From NCBI GenBank assembly GCA_026986305.1, contig JALSOU010000224.1, positions 1-6,024 on the forward strand: DNA of 6,024 nucleotides, read 5' to 3'. The notes under the pieces are model-generated. The model did no database searches and was not told the DNA's origin. It saw nothing but the letters and a program-made list of their open reading frames with translations. Of this stretch, positions 5,727-6,024 are shown piece after piece. Source of the stretch: Thermoplasmata archaeon. Its GTDB lineage: Archaea > Thermoplasmatota > Thermoplasmata > WALJ01. The position numbers and the translations under genes were made by a program. Each line of letters starts with the position of its first letter. Within the stretch, counting starts at the first letter, position 1.

Positions 5727-5800
5727 TGGACCGGGCGGGATTTGAACCCGCGGCCTCTGCCTTGCAAGGGCAGCGATCTTCCGGGCTGATCTACCGGCCC
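5727..5800 (-). tRNA. tRNA-Ala (UGC)
   Basis: The reverse complement folds as a 74-nt cloverleaf: acceptor GGGCCGG with CCGGTCC, D-stem GATC with GATC, anticodon stem CTGCC with GGCAG around CTTGCAA (anticodon TGC, plus-strand 5764-5766), variable AGGCC, and T-arm GCGGG-TTCAAAT-CCCGC, ending in discriminator A. The acceptor holds a G3-U70 wobble, the universal alanine identity element. CCA is not encoded. Only 20 bp separate it from tRNA-Val upstream, with no clear TATA box between, so the two are probably cotranscribed. Confidence 0.96.
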
Positions 5801-5820
5801 AATTTTTATTACAATAAGGA

Positions 5821-5894
5821 TGGGCCCGTCCGGATTTGAACCGGAGACCTCCGCCGTGTCAAGGCGACGTCATAACCAACTAGACCACGGGCCC
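5821..5894 (-). tRNA. tRNA-Val (GAC)
   Basis: The reverse complement folds as a 74-nt cloverleaf: acceptor GGGCCCG with CGGGCCC, D-arm starting GTCT-AGTTGGTTA, anticodon stem TCGCC with GGCGG around TTGACAC (anticodon GAC, plus-strand 5858-5860), variable AGGTC, and T-arm TCCGG-TTCAAAT-CCGGA, with discriminator A. CCA is not encoded. It is the first gene of the minus-strand tRNA pair. Confidence 0.95.
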
Positions 5895-5920
5895 AGCGCT
5901 TAAATCCGTGGTATGTTGGG

Positions 5921-5926
5921 TATAGA
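5921..5926 (-). promoter_or_regulatory. possible TATA box for the tRNA pair
   Basis: TCTATA on the minus strand lies about 29 bp upstream of the tRNA-Val 5' end, the expected distance for an archaeal tRNA promoter. The match is short, so this is tentative. Confidence 0.35.
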
Positions 5927-5942
5927 ACTTCCGCATGGAAGT
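5927..5942. repeat. 6-bp hairpin beside the tRNA-Val fragment
   Basis: ACTTCC and GGAAGT are exact complements around GCAT. It lies where the anticodon arm of the tRNA fragment would be, but the 4-nt loop is too small for a normal anticodon loop. Confidence 0.5.
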
Positions 5943-5947
5943 GCGTG

Positions 5948-5974
5948 TAACCAACTAGACCACGAGCTCAGTGC
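5948..5974 (-). pseudogene. partial copy of the tRNA-Val 5' end
   Basis: The 17-mer TAACCAACTAGACCACG (5948-5964) is identical to 5873-5889 in tRNA-Val. The next 10 bases, covering the acceptor strand and 5 nt of upstream flank, match at 7 positions, and all three differences are transitions. The offset is 75 bp, about one tRNA gene. The copy keeps a recognisable acceptor 5' strand (GAGCTCG) and D-arm, but no matching 3' acceptor strand or T-loop follows, so it is not an intact tRNA. Confidence 0.7.
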
Positions 5975-6002
5975 GGGAGTGAGGAGCGCAGATGTGGGGG
6001 TA

Positions 6003-6016
6003 GTATATTTTATTTA
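6003..6016. promoter_or_regulatory. A/T-rich TATA-like tract at the right edge
   Basis: GTATATTTTATTTA stands out from G-rich flanks. It could be a TATA box for a plus-strand gene beyond the window, or the remnant promoter of the tRNA-Val fragment on the minus strand (centre about 38 bp upstream, somewhat too far). Confidence 0.3.
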
Positions 6017-6024
6017 CGGGTTTG

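Larger units (their letters stand above)
5411..5740 (-). repeat. tandem array of tRNA-Ala 3'-end copies with palindromic trailers
   Basis: This 330-bp stretch has no credible protein gene. The 14-mer TGGACCGGGCGGGA, the complement of the last 14 nt of tRNA-Ala including the discriminator base, occurs in the tRNA (5727-5740) and again at 5665-5678, 5603-5616, 5510-5523 and, with one change, 5432-5445. Spacings going away from the tRNA are 62, 62, 93 and 78 bp. The copy at 5603 matches the tRNA over 21 nt (5601-5621 against 5725-5745). In the tRNA direction each copy is followed by a related C/T-rich trailer of about 30-40 nt; four of the five trailers end in GCTTA or GCTA, and an interval of about 20-50 nt then precedes the next copy. 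The pattern is what repeated insertion at a tRNA 3' end, or local slippage, would leave. Confidence 0.85.

Noticed and set aside
5411..5740. CRISPR array
   Set aside because: Repeat spacing is uneven (62-93 bp), the intervals contain conserved trailers and palindromes instead of unique spacers, the repeat is a tRNA end, and no cas gene is present.

Overview
The window looks like the genome of a euryarchaeon, most plausibly a relative of the Thermoplasmata, although that rank is inferred from gene style and not proven. The archaeal signs are a KEOPS Cgi121 subunit, an Hjc-type Holliday junction resolvase, a stand-alone 6-phospho-3-hexuloisomerase, tRNA genes without an encoded CCA, TATA boxes about 24 nt upstream of start codons (leaderless transcripts), and heavy use of AGA/AGG and ATA codons.

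Positions 1-1587 (+): a tight run of three overlapping genes, namely a CBS-domain protein with an HPF-like C-terminal domain (probably cut by the left edge), Cgi121 (tRNA t6A synthesis) and thymidylate kinase starting at TTG. Positions 1588-3072 (+): purM with its own TATA box, followed 20 bp later by a small NifX/NifB-type protein. Positions 3073-3627 (+): an Hjc-like nuclease with a GTG start and its own TATA box. Positions 3628-3747: a non-coding leader with a TATA box and a long bulged hairpin. Positions 3748-5327 (+): an endonuclease IV-like TIM-barrel protein that appears to have lost several metal ligands, coupled by ATGA to 6-phospho-3-hexuloisomerase. The coding part mixes nucleotide supply (tmk, purM, ribose phosphate through PHI), tRNA modification and DNA repair or recombination.

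Positions 5328-6024 contain no credible protein gene. Two tRNA genes lie on the minus strand, tRNA-Val(GAC) followed by tRNA-Ala(UGC). Downstream of tRNA-Ala is the most unusual structure of the window: four further copies of the last 14 nt of tRNA-Ala, spaced 62, 62, 93 and 78 bp. Each copy is followed (tRNA direction) by a related palindromic trailer, and three of the four intervals hold a perfect hairpin of unrelated sequence. Upstream of tRNA-Val is a decayed copy of the 5' end of that tRNA. The tRNA pair is thus flanked on both sides by partial tRNA copies, which suggests repeated integration, slippage or a structured repeat family built from tRNA ends.
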